Source: an uncultured Collinsella sp. (GTDB lineage: Bacteria; Actinomycetota; Coriobacteriia; Coriobacteriales; Coriobacteriaceae). Taken from it: a DNA stretch of 18,368 bases. Numbering within the stretch: the stretch's first letter is position 1; each line of letters starts with the position of its first letter. The stretch is from contig UQWS01000031.1 in NCBI GenBank assembly GCA_900544875.1, forward strand, positions 1 through 18,368, written 5' to 3'. Of the stretch, positions 1 to 7,268 are shown one piece after another. Under the pieces are notes generated by a model. That model ran no database searches and was not told where the DNA came from. It saw nothing but the letters and a program-made list of their open reading frames with translations. The position numbers and the translations under genes were made by a program.

Positions 1-78
1 GGGGCCGCGGGGGCGTTCGGCTAGGTGCGGGAACGGCCTATTTGCTCAATGTGTTCGGCTGAGATCGGAAATCAACCT

Positions 79-117
79 CCAAATGACGTCCCAAATGACG
101 TCCAAATAACGTTCCCC
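79..117. repeat. short tandem repeat, about 11-12 bp, three copies
   Basis: Three consecutive copies of a unit close to AAATGACGTCC(C) lie at 81-92, 93-103 and 104-117; the last is degenerate (AAATAACGTTCCCC). They sit just past the stop codon of the exonuclease gene. The unit shares the ACGTYCC and CCAAA elements with the 27-bp tandem repeat at 14205-14265. Function unknown. Confidence 0.7.
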
Positions 118-851
118 TACCTCCCCTCCGCCTTCAGCCTCAGCAGCAGGTCACCCAGCTCGGGGCACTTGCTGGAAAGGCGCGTCTGGGGTCGCTCGCC
201 CATCCCCCACCGTTGGCGGACTTCCTGTGCGCGCGGGCTCACGCGGTAGTCCCCGTCCATCACCTGCTTGAGCAGCTTGGCGGTCACGCGCGCATCGGCT
301 AAGGCGCTGTGGGCGTGGCCCGTCGACTCGTCAAACTCGATGCCAAACCACGTTGCCGCATCGCCCAACGAGACCCGCCCGTGGCTGCCCACGTCCATAA
401 TCGAGGTGTAAAACGCCTGCAGGTCGGCCCAGTCCGTAGGAAATGCGAAAAGGTCGATGCGCTTTGCCTGGCACTCGGTCAAAAGCTGTCGACGGTCCGT
501 CCCGCTCCAGCAAACTATCTGGGCGGAGTAGCGACCGATCCAATCGCTAAGCCTTTTGATCACCATGTAGAGCGGATCGGCCGTAGCGGTATCCACGGCC
601 GATATCCCCGTAAGTTCGCGAACGGGATACGCAACGCCTTCGGCATGTTCCGTCTGCACAAACTGCGAGAACTCGCCCATAACGTTGCCGTGGTAATCGA
701 GCTTGACGGCGCCGACCTCAATAATCTCGTTGCGCAGCCCACGGCGCTGGCGCTGCTTAGGCACCGGCGCAAACTCAAAGTCCAGCACGATCTGGCGCGC
801 AAAGTTCGTCGTATCGATAGCCGAGATACCCGGCGTTCTTTCAGCTGACAC
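117..851 (-). CDS. DEDDh-family 3'-5' exonuclease (DnaQ-like)
   Basis: The 244-residue protein is a single RNase-T/DnaQ-type exonuclease domain. It should remove nucleotides from 3' ends of DNA or RNA using two metal ions. The visible catalytic set is D24 and E26 in VLDFEF (Exo I), D119 in the WSGTDRR segment (Exo II), and H181 plus D186 in HSALADA (Exo III), which is the DEDDh pattern. The start is a GTG at 851, chosen because GGAGAAAG lies 9 nt upstream (861-868); an ATG at 959 would add 36 residues of low-complexity sequence with no comparable ribosome site. No polymerase or helicase domain is attached, so it is probably a stand-alone exonuclease (polymerase epsilon-subunit-like or KapD-like). 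The substrate cannot be told from sequence. Confidence 0.88.
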   Translation of the reverse strand: MSAERTPGISAIDTTNFARQIVLDFEFAPVPKQRQRRGLRNEIIEVGAVKLDYHGNVMGEFSQFVQTEHAEGVAYPVRELTGISAVDTATADPLYMVIKRLSDWIGRYSAQIVCWSGTDRRQLLTECQAKRIDLFAFPTDWADLQAFYTSIMDVGSHGRVSLGDAATWFGIEFDESTGHAHSALADARVTAKLLKQVMDGDYRVSPRAQEVRQRWGMGERPQTRLSSKCPELGDLLLRLKAEGR

Positions 852-1011
852 GGTTAGGGCCTTTCTCCGTTGCCTGCCGCTTGCTATATAGGCGGCTATA
901 TTGCCGTAAGGATAGGTGCCCGTGCGGACATGAAAGCGGAGCGCAATGCCATGCGCCAAGCAAACGCCATACAGTCGACCCCAAGAGAGTCGCCCGCTCT
1001 ATTCAAATGCA

Positions 1012-1059
1012 TAAAAAAGATTTAGGCCCGGTGACTTGAATCAGCGGTCATCCCGGGCC
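1012..1059 (-). terminator. GC-rich hairpin with offset U tract, possible terminator
   Basis: GGCCCGGTGAC (1025-1035) pairs with GTCA (1047-1050) and CCGGGCC (1053-1059), with a 2-nt bulge. On the minus strand the hairpin is followed, after about seven bases, by a run of six T (complement of 1013-1018). It could end transcription coming from the ATPase remnant before the exonuclease gene. The distance between stem and T run makes this tentative. A second small hairpin, AGAGCTC-ACA-GAGCTCT, lies around 1064-1081. Otherwise I see no recognisable gene between 852 and 1309. Confidence 0.4.
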
Positions 1060-1309
1060 CATCAGAGCTCACAGAGCTCTTGGTTGCTTTGGTCTTGCTC
1101 TTCACGGCGCTTATCGAACTTTCCGAGGCACTCAAGCAGCATTCGAAGCATAACAAGTCGCTGCCATTAAGGCACTGACCTCTTGACCAAACAACGGCGC
1201 TGCCCAGCTCTTCACCACTTGGGCTGCCGTCGACTTTATTCTATCCGCGAGCATCTGGTTTACCAAATGGATTTTCGGTAAAGGAAGCACGGCACGCCCC
1301 GCAAAACCA

Positions 1310-1957
1310 CTACGCCCCAAGTGCCGCCACGGGGATCACAGCCACGCCGTCGTCGCGTGTGTAGGCAATGCTCCCCTTTCCAACCACGACCGCCAAAAAC
1401 GCCGGCGCGGCATTCTGGGCGGCAGGATTGGAGAGCACTTTCCTCTCCAGCGCCTTGAGATTTCTCGCTCCATCGTCTGCTTTCGCATCACTCAGCTTGA
1501 CCTCGATGGCTCCCCAGCGCCCGTCGTGCTCAACGATCAGATCGACCTCAAGGCCCTTCTCATCTCGGAAATAATGGACACTGTTGTCGACACCGCCGTA
1601 GGTGGAAAGGAACACGCGCACGTCGCGCAGAACGAGGTTCTCAAAGAGCATCCCCAACGTTTGCATATCGCCAAGCAGCCGCTCAGGGGTAGCCCCCAGC
1701 AACGCCGCCGCAAGTGACGGGTCACAGAAGTAGCGCTTGGGGCGCACGCGAACGCGGGCCTTCGAGCGCATGGGCGGCTCCCATCCGCACAGGTCCTCGG
1801 TCAGCTTGAGCCTGTTGAAGAGGTCCAAGTACGCAGCGATGGTCCTCTCGTCGGGGCCCGCCTCACCGTACGAGGCGTCCTTTATGAGCGTCTTGTACGT
1901 GACGGCCTGGCTCTCGTTCATGGCAAGAGCTCGCAAAAGGCCGTGTGCAAGCTCGGG
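1310..1957 (-). pseudogene. C-terminal remnant of an AAA_14/DUF4143 ATPase
   Basis: The reading frame encodes only the C-terminal half of the common AAA_14-DUF4143 ATPase type. Visible hallmarks are ARNx-like AMNESQAVTYKTL, the PKRYFCDPSLAAALLG segment, LGMLFENLVLRDVRVF, and the PD-(D/E)XK-like core VHYFRDEKGLEVDLIV...WGAIEVKLS. The whole N-terminal half, with Walker A and Walker B, is absent: upstream the frame runs only a few codons past the first ATG (1936) before a stop. Homology appears to extend slightly beyond that ATG (SPELAHGLLRALA), so the gene was cut by deletion or recombination at about 1957 and did not simply start there. The break coincides with a 23-bp tandem repeat array. A short stand-alone protein from 1936 (208 aa) is formally possible but would have no ATPase domain. 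Confidence 0.8.
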
Positions 1958-1977
1958 CGATCATGCGATATGCGAAA

Positions 1978-2078
1978 TTACGCCATTCTCAATGCTGATT
2001 TTACGCTACTTTCAATGTAGTTTTTACGCCATGACAGATGCAGTTTTTACGCTATTTTCATTGAAGGTTTTACGCTTG
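1978..2078. repeat. 23-bp tandem repeat array, four copies plus a partial fifth
   Basis: Four imperfect units of exactly 23 bp run without gaps (1978-2000, 2001-2023, 2024-2046, 2047-2069), and a fifth begins at 2070. Each starts TTACGC and ends in a T-rich stretch, giving a repeated TTTTACGC core. The inner part varies but tends to carry a short dyad such as CTAC...GTAG or CAT...ATG. The array lies immediately upstream of the truncated ATPase frame. It resembles iterons or tandem regulator sites more than a CRISPR array. Confidence 0.85.
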
Positions 2079-2271
2079 GCATCCTTAGTGCAACGCTCGC
2101 TCAACCCCTGACCACCGGATTGCCTGAATTCCGGGATGCTGCCTCCGCTCCAAACAAAAGGCCCCGGCTCGCGATGGAGCTGCCTCCCATTTCTTGAACA
2201 TATGAGCTTCCGCTTGAAGGGCGATCCGGAAAGCGCATCCCATTCCCAGCATCAAATCAGGACGCGATTCG
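2079..2271. other. non-coding spacer
   Basis: Between the 23-bp array and the stop codon of the DUF234 ATPase I see no credible gene, RNA or strong terminator. A 70-residue frame on the minus strand spans much of it and overlaps the end of the ATPase gene, but it has no recognisable family features. Confidence 0.5.
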
Positions 2272-3663
2272 TTATCCCCGCTCACACATTTCGGCAAACG
2301 AGATCAGCTTGACGTCTCCCCTACTCTCCGCGACATCTCGACATCCCTGCGTAAAGCCGCGTTTTGAGAAAAGTGCGTAGCTTTTTCGCTGCCGTCTAAA
2401 GAGCTCGCTTCGATGCACGAGCTTTTGCAGCACGTCTTCACCCGTCGGTTCATTGCGCCAGTTGCACTCCGCAAACAGCGCAGCGCCCTCGCCATCGTCA
2501 ACAATCAAGTCGATTTCTTCCTGCGTATGCGTGCGATTATCCGTCCCCCACCAGCGCCCGACGCTCGCCGGAACCACATCGAGCTGGCCCGCGCGCGCGA
2601 GTTCATACACGTATTGTCTGCATATGAGCTCAAAGACCGTACCCATGTAATCCGATACGTGCGGCTCAATGCGCTTATACGCCATCTCGGCCATATCGTT
2701 TTGAATCAGCCCGATGTTCTGCGGAACAAACTTGTACCAGAACCTAAACATCTGGTCGCTCAGTAGATACACGGCCCGCTTATTGCTCGTCTCGTTTAGG
2801 GGCAGCTCGCGCTCGACAATCCCAAGCGACGCCAGCTTATCCACATAGCTCTTTACGTTGCTCGCAGGGATTCCCGTAGAGCTCGCAATCTCCGAGATCT
2901 TCGAGCGCCCCTGAGCAATTGCTTGCACGATCGCATCATATTGCTCGGGATTGCGGCACTCTTGCATTAGCAGGTTACTCGGCTCCTCAAAGAGATAGCC
3001 CGTAGGAGTAAGAAAAAGACGTTTGATGTTGTCCTTGAGCGGTGCGGCAGGATCGACTTTCTCGATATAAGCAGGAATGCCGCCCGTCATACCATAGCAA
3101 ACTGCAGCGTCTTCGCGACTCATGCTCTGCCACAGGCCGAGGGTCGTCGTAAAATCAAGCGGCATGATCTTAAACTGGGCCGTACGCCTACCGTATAGTG
3201 GGCTCTCGTAGCCCAACACCTGTTCCTCCATAAACGAAAGAGACGAGCCGCATAGAATCAGCATGAGCTTGGTCTCTTTGTACAGGTGATCGATCTTGTC
3301 TTGCAGCAACGAGCTGATCTCGGGATTCGATTGGGCGAGATAGGGGTACTCGTCAATCACGACAATCAAACGTTCCGTGCGAGCCATGGTGGCCAATGCA
3401 TCGAACGCCTCGTCAAAACTACGAAACGACACACCTGCAGCACCAACCGAACCCGCAAGTATCGCCTGGCTAAAGCCGTGCAGATTTGCCTCTGCATTGG
3501 TACGACGAGCTTGAAAGTAAATTGCCTTCTTGCCTTGGATGAACTCTGTGATAAGACGCGTTTTACCCACACGACGGCGGCCGTAAATCACAGGCATCTC
3601 AAAGGAGCCCGTGCCATACAGTCGATTGAGCTCGGACATTTCCGCTGTTCTTCCGATAAACAT
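2272..3663 (-). CDS. AAA ATPase with C-terminal DUF234 nuclease-like domain
   Basis: This 463-residue protein has the order expected of the ATPase_2/DUF234 family. A P-loop (GRRRVGKT, residues 28-35) and a Walker B strand (LIVVIDE, 99-105) are followed by a sensor-like LILCGSS (135-141). A winged-helix-like section lies at about 243-290. A C-terminal PD-(D/E)XK-like fold has E345, D385 (EEIDLIV) and E399 (FAECNW). Family members are common in archaea and gut anaerobes; their role is unsettled, with mobile or stress-linked functions suggested. The usual ECKW motif reads ECNW here, so the candidate catalytic lysine is replaced by N401. The gene is visibly less GC-rich than its neighbours, suggesting acquisition. 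The start has AGGAAGGA nearby, and the promoter region is a perfect palindrome at 3679-3734. Confidence 0.9.
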   Translation of the reverse strand: MFIGRTAEMSELNRLYGTGSFEMPVIYGRRRVGKTRLITEFIQGKKAIYFQARRTNAEANLHGFSQAILAGSVGAAGVSFRSFDEAFDALATMARTERLIVVIDEYPYLAQSNPEISSLLQDKIDHLYKETKLMLILCGSSLSFMEEQVLGYESPLYGRRTAQFKIMPLDFTTTLGLWQSMSREDAAVCYGMTGGIPAYIEKVDPAAPLKDNIKRLFLTPTGYLFEEPSNLLMQECRNPEQYDAIVQAIAQGRSKISEIASSTGIPASNVKSYVDKLASLGIVERELPLNETSNKRAVYLLSDQMFRFWYKFVPQNIGLIQNDMAEMAYKRIEPHVSDYMGTVFELICRQYVYELARAGQLDVVPASVGRWWGTDNRTHTQEEIDLIVDDGEGAALFAECNWRNEPTGEDVLQKLVHRSELFRRQRKSYALFSKRGFTQGCRDVAESRGDVKLISFAEMCERG

Positions 3664-3678
3664 AGGGCCATCCTTCCT

Positions 3679-3734
3679 TTACGTTATAGCTAGCTATATT
3701 ATACCTTCCTATAATATAGCTAGCTATAACGTAA
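3679..3734. promoter_or_regulatory. perfect 56-bp palindrome (25-bp arms), promoter/operator of the DUF234 ATPase
   Basis: The left arm 3679-3703 and right arm 3710-3734 are perfect reverse complements separated by CCTTCC. Each arm contains the self-palindrome TATAGCTAGCTATA (3685-3698 and 3715-3728), with centres 30 bp apart, or about three helical turns. TATAAT occurs on both strands inside the structure, so a minus-strand -10 box for the ATPase may lie within it. It begins 15 bp upstream of the ATPase start codon. The layout fits a paired operator, probably autoregulatory; a small palindromic mobile element is the alternative. Confidence 0.8.
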
Positions 3735-3809
3735 TTCGACAAGCGAGCCAAATTCCGGGACACAGTTTCCGGTTGGGGTACCTGGCCTTGAGCTCGCGCT
3801 CGGGACCTA

Positions 3810-3841
3810 CGTCGGCGGACGAGGCGATGCGCCCGCCGACG
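3810..3841 (-). terminator. hairpin downstream of the permease gene, possible terminator
   Basis: CGTCGGCGG (3810-3818) pairs perfectly with CCGCCGACG (3833-3841) around a 14-nt loop, starting 16 bp past the permease stop codon. There is no T run after it on the minus strand, so intrinsic termination is uncertain; it may only stabilise the 3' end of the transcript. Confidence 0.4.
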
Positions 3842-3857
3842 AATAGCACCGAATTGG

Positions 3858-5252
3858 TTACTTCTTACTCTCGGGCAAGACCAGATCCACGGCAGCGTCC
3901 TTGGCAGCATCGATGTGCTGAGCCACGACCGGCGTCTGCGGAAGGATCAGGTTAAGGACAATGGCCATAATGGCGGTGGGGGTTACGGCATTGGAGCCGA
4001 TGACGGTGGATACCCAGGCGGGCATACCCTCGCCGGCAAGGCAACCGCTGGCCATCCAGATACCCAGGCCAAAGACGACGGAGGTGCCGACGATGGTGGT
4101 AGTGCGCTGCGTGAGGCCCTCGCGGGTGAACATGCGCACGCCGTTCATGGTGATGGTACCAAAGACGCCGACGGTCGCGCCGCCGATGACGGGCTGCGGG
4201 ATAGCGGAAAGGACGGCAGAGAGCTGCGGGAACAGACCGGCGATGGCAAAGACGGCCGCGATGATCACAAAGACCCACTTGTTGACGACCTTGTTGGAGC
4301 AGATGATGCCCACGTTCTGGCCAAGGGCGCTGGTGGGAAGACCGCCCAGCAGGCCGCCGACCATAGAAGTGAGGCCCTGGGACACGATAGCGCCGGAGAG
4401 CTCGCGCTCGGTGGGCATACGGTCGATGGAGCCCAGGCAGGCGGCGGAGACGTCACCGATAACCTGGATGGCAACCATGGGGAACACGACGGCGAGGGTA
4501 ATGCAGACCTCGGGATCAAACTCGAGCGCGTAGGGCATGAGCTTGGGAAGGGCGAAGACCTGAGCGGTGGCGACGCTGGAGAAGTCGATCATGCCGAAGG
4601 GGATGGAGACGATCATGCCAACGATCATGCCAAAGAACACGGAGCCCAGCTTGAGCGTGCCCTTGCCAAAGTTGGCGAGCGCAAAGACCACGGCGAAGGT
4701 GATAAGAGCGACGCACCAGGCCTGCGGGGTGCCCCACAGCGGCGTGCCCATGCCGCCGGCCATGTACTTGACGGCCGTGGGATACAGCGAAACGCCGATG
4801 GAGAAGATGACCGTACCGGTCACGACGGGCGGGAACAGCCACTTAATCTTGCTGTAGGCCAGACCAAAGAGGACCGCGACGGCACCGCCGACAATCTCGC
4901 CGCCCAGCAGCGCACCAAAGCTAAAGCCCGAGGCACCCATGGCCTGCAGGGCCGGCAGGAACGCGAACGAGACGCCCATGACGATGGGCAGGCCGCCGCC
5001 GATGCGGCGGAAGGGAGCGAAGGCCTGAAGGGCCGTGTCGATTGCCGAAAGAATGAGCGCAACCTGAATGATGTCGGTGCTCTGCTGGCTATTAAAGCCG
5101 TAGACGCCGGCCATGATGACAGCCGGGGTGATGATACCGGCAAACGAAGCCAGTACGTGCTGAAGGGCACACGGGATCATTTCCTTAACGGGAGGCATGC
5201 CTTCACGAGTGAACAGGGCTTCAGTGCCGTTCGTAACCGTCTCCTGGGTCAT
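3858..5252 (-). CDS. NCS2 family nucleobase permease, purine (xanthine/urate) type
   Basis: This 464-residue hydrophobic protein with about 12-14 membrane segments belongs to the nucleobase:cation symporter-2 family (PbuX/XanQ/UapA/UraA). Family marks are the first-helix QH pair (Q31-H32 in QHVLASFAG) and the NCS2 signature QNVGIICSNK (Q312-N313), where QN rather than EN points to purines such as xanthine or uric acid. In the TM8 motif the usual acidic residue of E-x-x-G-D appears as glutamine (Q263 in IQVIGDVSA), which is odd because that glutamate is functionally critical in studied members. The ribosome site is a GGTGG/GAGGATTGG stretch just before the ATG. It is divergent from a PAS/HTH regulator, which may control it. 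Uracil is a less likely substrate. Confidence 0.9.
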   Translation of the reverse strand: MTQETVTNGTEALFTREGMPPVKEMIPCALQHVLASFAGIITPAVIMAGVYGFNSQQSTDIIQVALILSAIDTALQAFAPFRRIGGGLPIVMGVSFAFLPALQAMGASGFSFGALLGGEIVGGAVAVLFGLAYSKIKWLFPPVVTGTVIFSIGVSLYPTAVKYMAGGMGTPLWGTPQAWCVALITFAVVFALANFGKGTLKLGSVFFGMIVGMIVSIPFGMIDFSSVATAQVFALPKLMPYALEFDPEVCITLAVVFPMVAIQVIGDVSAACLGSIDRMPTERELSGAIVSQGLTSMVGGLLGGLPTSALGQNVGIICSNKVVNKWVFVIIAAVFAIAGLFPQLSAVLSAIPQPVIGGATVGVFGTITMNGVRMFTREGLTQRTTTIVGTSVVFGLGIWMASGCLAGEGMPAWVSTVIGSNAVTPTAIMAIVLNLILPQTPVVAQHIDAAKDAAVDLVLPESKK

Positions 5253-5602
5253 TTGACCACCAATCCTCGAAATAGTTGTTTCGCATCTAACGCTCTATTG
5301 TGACGCAGTGCGGGGTTGAGGTTGTGCCTTCGTTGCATATCGTATTAAAGATGATTCTCATTCTCAATAATAATTTTTTGTTATCAGACTATTCTTCAGC
5401 TGAGATAATGCATTTCCGCAGGTCAGGAAAGTGTCTGGTCAAAATAACATCTAACTTTTCTTTTGGTCAACCGTTTACCGCCAAATTCCTACCGTTCGTC
5501 TGTATTACGCAATGTACCTGCGGATATACGAGATGAAGAGTAGCGTGTTACCATGAGAAAAAATTGTTATGAACCTTCCGATTTCACCCAAAGGAGTTGC
5601 CC
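5253..5602. promoter_or_regulatory. divergent intergenic region with three TGGTCAA heptamers and a Fur-like site
   Basis: This 350-bp AT-rich region must hold the promoters of the permease (leftward) and the YheO-like regulator (rightward). TGGTCAA occurs at 5436-5442 and 5464-5470 on the plus strand and at 5253-5259 on the minus strand. The last is part of the palindrome GGTCATTTGACC over the permease start codon. A run at 5349-5369 reads on the minus strand as two GAGAAT hexamers, resembling part of a Fur box. I do not see a purine riboswitch or a convincing consensus -35/-10 pair. Confidence 0.45.
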
Positions 5603-6259
5603 GTGAACGAGACCGTACGTCGCTTTTTGCCGATGGTCGATTTCCTGGAGCAGATACTCGGTAAGAACAGCGAGATCGTCCTGCACGATTTCTCGGATCC
5701 CGACCACGCCATCGTCGATATTCGCAACGGCATCGTGAGCGGCCGTAAGATCGGCGGTCCCGCCACCGATCTGGCGCTCAAGATCATGCACGACCCCAAG
5801 TATCGCGACCTGCCGTTTATTACGGGCTACGAGGGGCGCGGTGCCGGCGGCAAGACGTTGGAGTCCGCGACGTTCTTTATCCGCGAGGATGACGAGATCG
5901 TCGGTATGCTCTGCGTCAACACCGACCTCTCGACCGTACGCTCCATCAACGCCATGGCGCAGCAGCTCATGGCGTGCTTCGACGCAGCGCCGACGCGCAC
6001 GGAGCCCGCCCCTATCGAGGTCGAAAGCCTTTCGGAGTCCACCCAGGAGCTCATCGACCGCAGCATTGCCGAGTTGCTGAGCGCGCGCGGGCTGGATGTA
6101 GCGTCGCTTGGTCAGAACGACCGCGTGGACGTCATTCGCCACCTCAACGGCAACGGGGTGTTCATGCTCAAGGGCGCCGTGGCCTGCGCTGCCACCGCGT
6201 TGGGCATCTCGGAGCCCAGCGTGTACCGCTACCTGCAAAAAGTCCGCAAGGAGGGCTAA
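5603..6259 (+). CDS. YheO-like transcriptional regulator (PAS_6 plus HTH_22)
   Basis: The 218-residue protein has the two-domain form of the YheO/DauR family. An N-terminal PAS-like sensor (about residues 5-115, including SEIVLHDFSDPDHAIVDI and a GMLCVN strand) is followed by a linker. A C-terminal helix-turn-helix follows (about 150-214), ending in TALGISEPSVYRYLQKV. Such proteins bind a small molecule and DNA; the ligand is unknown here. The start is the GTG at 5603 because AAGGAG (5591-5596) lies 6 nt upstream; a TTG two codons earlier overlaps the end of that site. It is divergent from the purine-type permease, so control of purine uptake is a reasonable inference. The IS3 element is inserted 40 bp beyond its stop and leaves it intact. 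Confidence 0.87.
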   Translation: MNETVRRFLPMVDFLEQILGKNSEIVLHDFSDPDHAIVDIRNGIVSGRKIGGPATDLALKIMHDPKYRDLPFITGYEGRGAGGKTLESATFFIREDDEIVGMLCVNTDLSTVRSINAMAQQLMACFDAAPTRTEPAPIEVESLSESTQELIDRSIAELLSARGLDVASLGQNDRVDVIRHLNGNGVFMLKGAVACAATALGISEPSVYRYLQKVRKEG

Positions 6260-6299
6260 CGAGCAAAATGGAGCGCGGCTCCACAAGCGATTCGTCACT

Positions 6300-6348
6300 T
6301 GACAAAAGACCCTGCAGCTCGCACTGAACTGCGTCCCAAATCTTGGAC
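6300..6348. repeat. IS3 element terminal inverted repeat (orfB-side end)
   Basis: It pairs with 7750-7797 apart from one single-base indel and a few mismatches. The outer block AAAAGACCCTGCAGC and the inner block TCCCAAATCTTGGAC are identical between ends. Confidence 0.85.
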
Positions 6349-6362
6349 GCCCTAAATAGCGA

Positions 6363-7268
6363 CTAGGCCGCGAGGGCCTGATTCCGGAACTCCTCCGGGG
6401 TCAGGCCCTTCAATCTTACCTGCCTCCGGCTCGTGTTCCAGTGGACTATGTATTCCTCCAGGTCGCGTTTGAAATCCTCGAACGTCTCCCACTCGCGGCC
6501 CCGGTAGAACTCGTCCTTGACGTGGCCGAAGAGCTGCTCGGTGGCGGCGTTGTCGATGCAGTTCGCCTTCCTGGACATGCTCTGGACGATGCCGGCGGCC
6601 TCGAGCCTGGATGTGTACGAGGCGTGCTGGTACTGCCGGCCCCGGTCCGAGTGCATGGTCGGGGCGGCGCCCTCGGGGATCTTGGACAGCAGCTCGTCGA
6701 GCATCCTGACCTGCTGGGCCATGTCGGGCGTGGTCGATATGTCGCTCGCCACGATCTCCTTGGTGCAGAAGTCCAGCGTCGGGGCCCAGTAGGCCTTGCC
6801 GCCCGCCACCTTGAACTCGGTGACGTCCGTTCCCAGCTTCCGCCACGGGGCCCCGGCGTCGAAATCCCTCGCGATCACGTTCTCGAACGTCCTGCCGACG
6901 ACGCCCCTGTACGAGTTGTACCTGTGGTAGGCCGTCTCGCGTCTGATACCGCAGCGAATCCCCATCTCGCGCATCATCTTGAGCACGGTCTTGTCGGCTA
7001 TCACGGCCCCCTCTTCCGCCCTGAGGCACATCGCTATCTGCCGGTGCCCGCAGCCGTTGGCGGTGCGCGAGAAGATCTCGGCGGCCGCCTCCCGGAGCTC
7101 GGGGCGCGTGGGCCTCGGCGGGTGCGCGAGGGCGTAGTAGTAGGTCGACCGCTTGAGCTCGGCGCATGCGAGCAGGTGCCCGAGCGCGTGCCCCTCGGCG
7201 CGCAGGGCCGCGACCGCTTCGGCCTTCGCCCTGGTCAGAGCCCGTCCCTCTCGACCAGGGCGCGTAAT
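6363..7268 (-). CDS. IS3-family transposase OrfB (DDE catalytic part), made as a frameshift fusion
   Basis: This is the integrase half of the transposase. From the slippery site at 7268-7274 the -1 frame stays open for 301 codons to a TAG at 6363. The start of this part contains ELKRSTYYYAL, the usual OrfB N-terminal motif, followed by an HTH_21-like segment (CGHRQIAMCL). The rve catalytic core has D in LGTDVTEF, D in HSDRGRQYQ, and E in DNAATEQLFGHVKDE, so the DDE triad is intact. There is no good independent start codon at its beginning; the first internal ATG (7031) would lose the N-terminal region, which supports expression only as OrfAB (153 + 301 residues). It looks functional. Confidence 0.9.
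   Translation of the reverse strand: MTRPGREGRALTRAKAEAVAALRAEGHALGHLLACAELKRSTYYYALAHPPRPTRPELREAAAEIFSRTANGCGHRQIAMCLRAEEGAVIADKTVLKMMREMGIRCGIRRETAYHRYNSYRGVVGRTFENVIARDFDAGAPWRKLGTDVTEFKVAGGKAYWAPTLDFCTKEIVASDISTTPDMAQQVRMLDELLSKIPEGAAPTMHSDRGRQYQHASYTSRLEAAGIVQSMSRKANCIDNAATEQLFGHVKDEFYRGREWETFEDFKRDLEEYIVHWNTSRRQVRLKGLTPEEFRNQALAA

Noticed and set aside
1132..1320. 62-codon minus-strand frame beyond the ATPase remnant
   Set aside because: It overlaps the end of the remnant, has no good ribosome site and no recognisable motif.
1978..2078. CRISPR array
   Set aside because: The units abut without spacers, are only 23 bp and differ from one another; no cas genes are present.
2085..2297. 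70-codon minus-strand frame overlapping the end of the DUF234 gene
   Set aside because: No family resemblance and composition like non-coding DNA; it would start inside the ATPase gene in another frame.
3599..3910. Minus-strand frame reading through the palindrome with repeated VIASYII-like peptides
   Set aside because: The repeated peptides are just the translation of the palindromic arms; there is no independent coding evidence.
3915..5303. Long plus-strand open frame (462 codons) opposite the permease
   Set aside because: The sequence is a low-complexity Gly/Asp/His/Ala string typical of the antisense of a membrane protein gene.
5253..5602. Purine riboswitch upstream of the permease
   Set aside because: I could not find the conserved three-way-junction core or an associated terminator on the minus strand.
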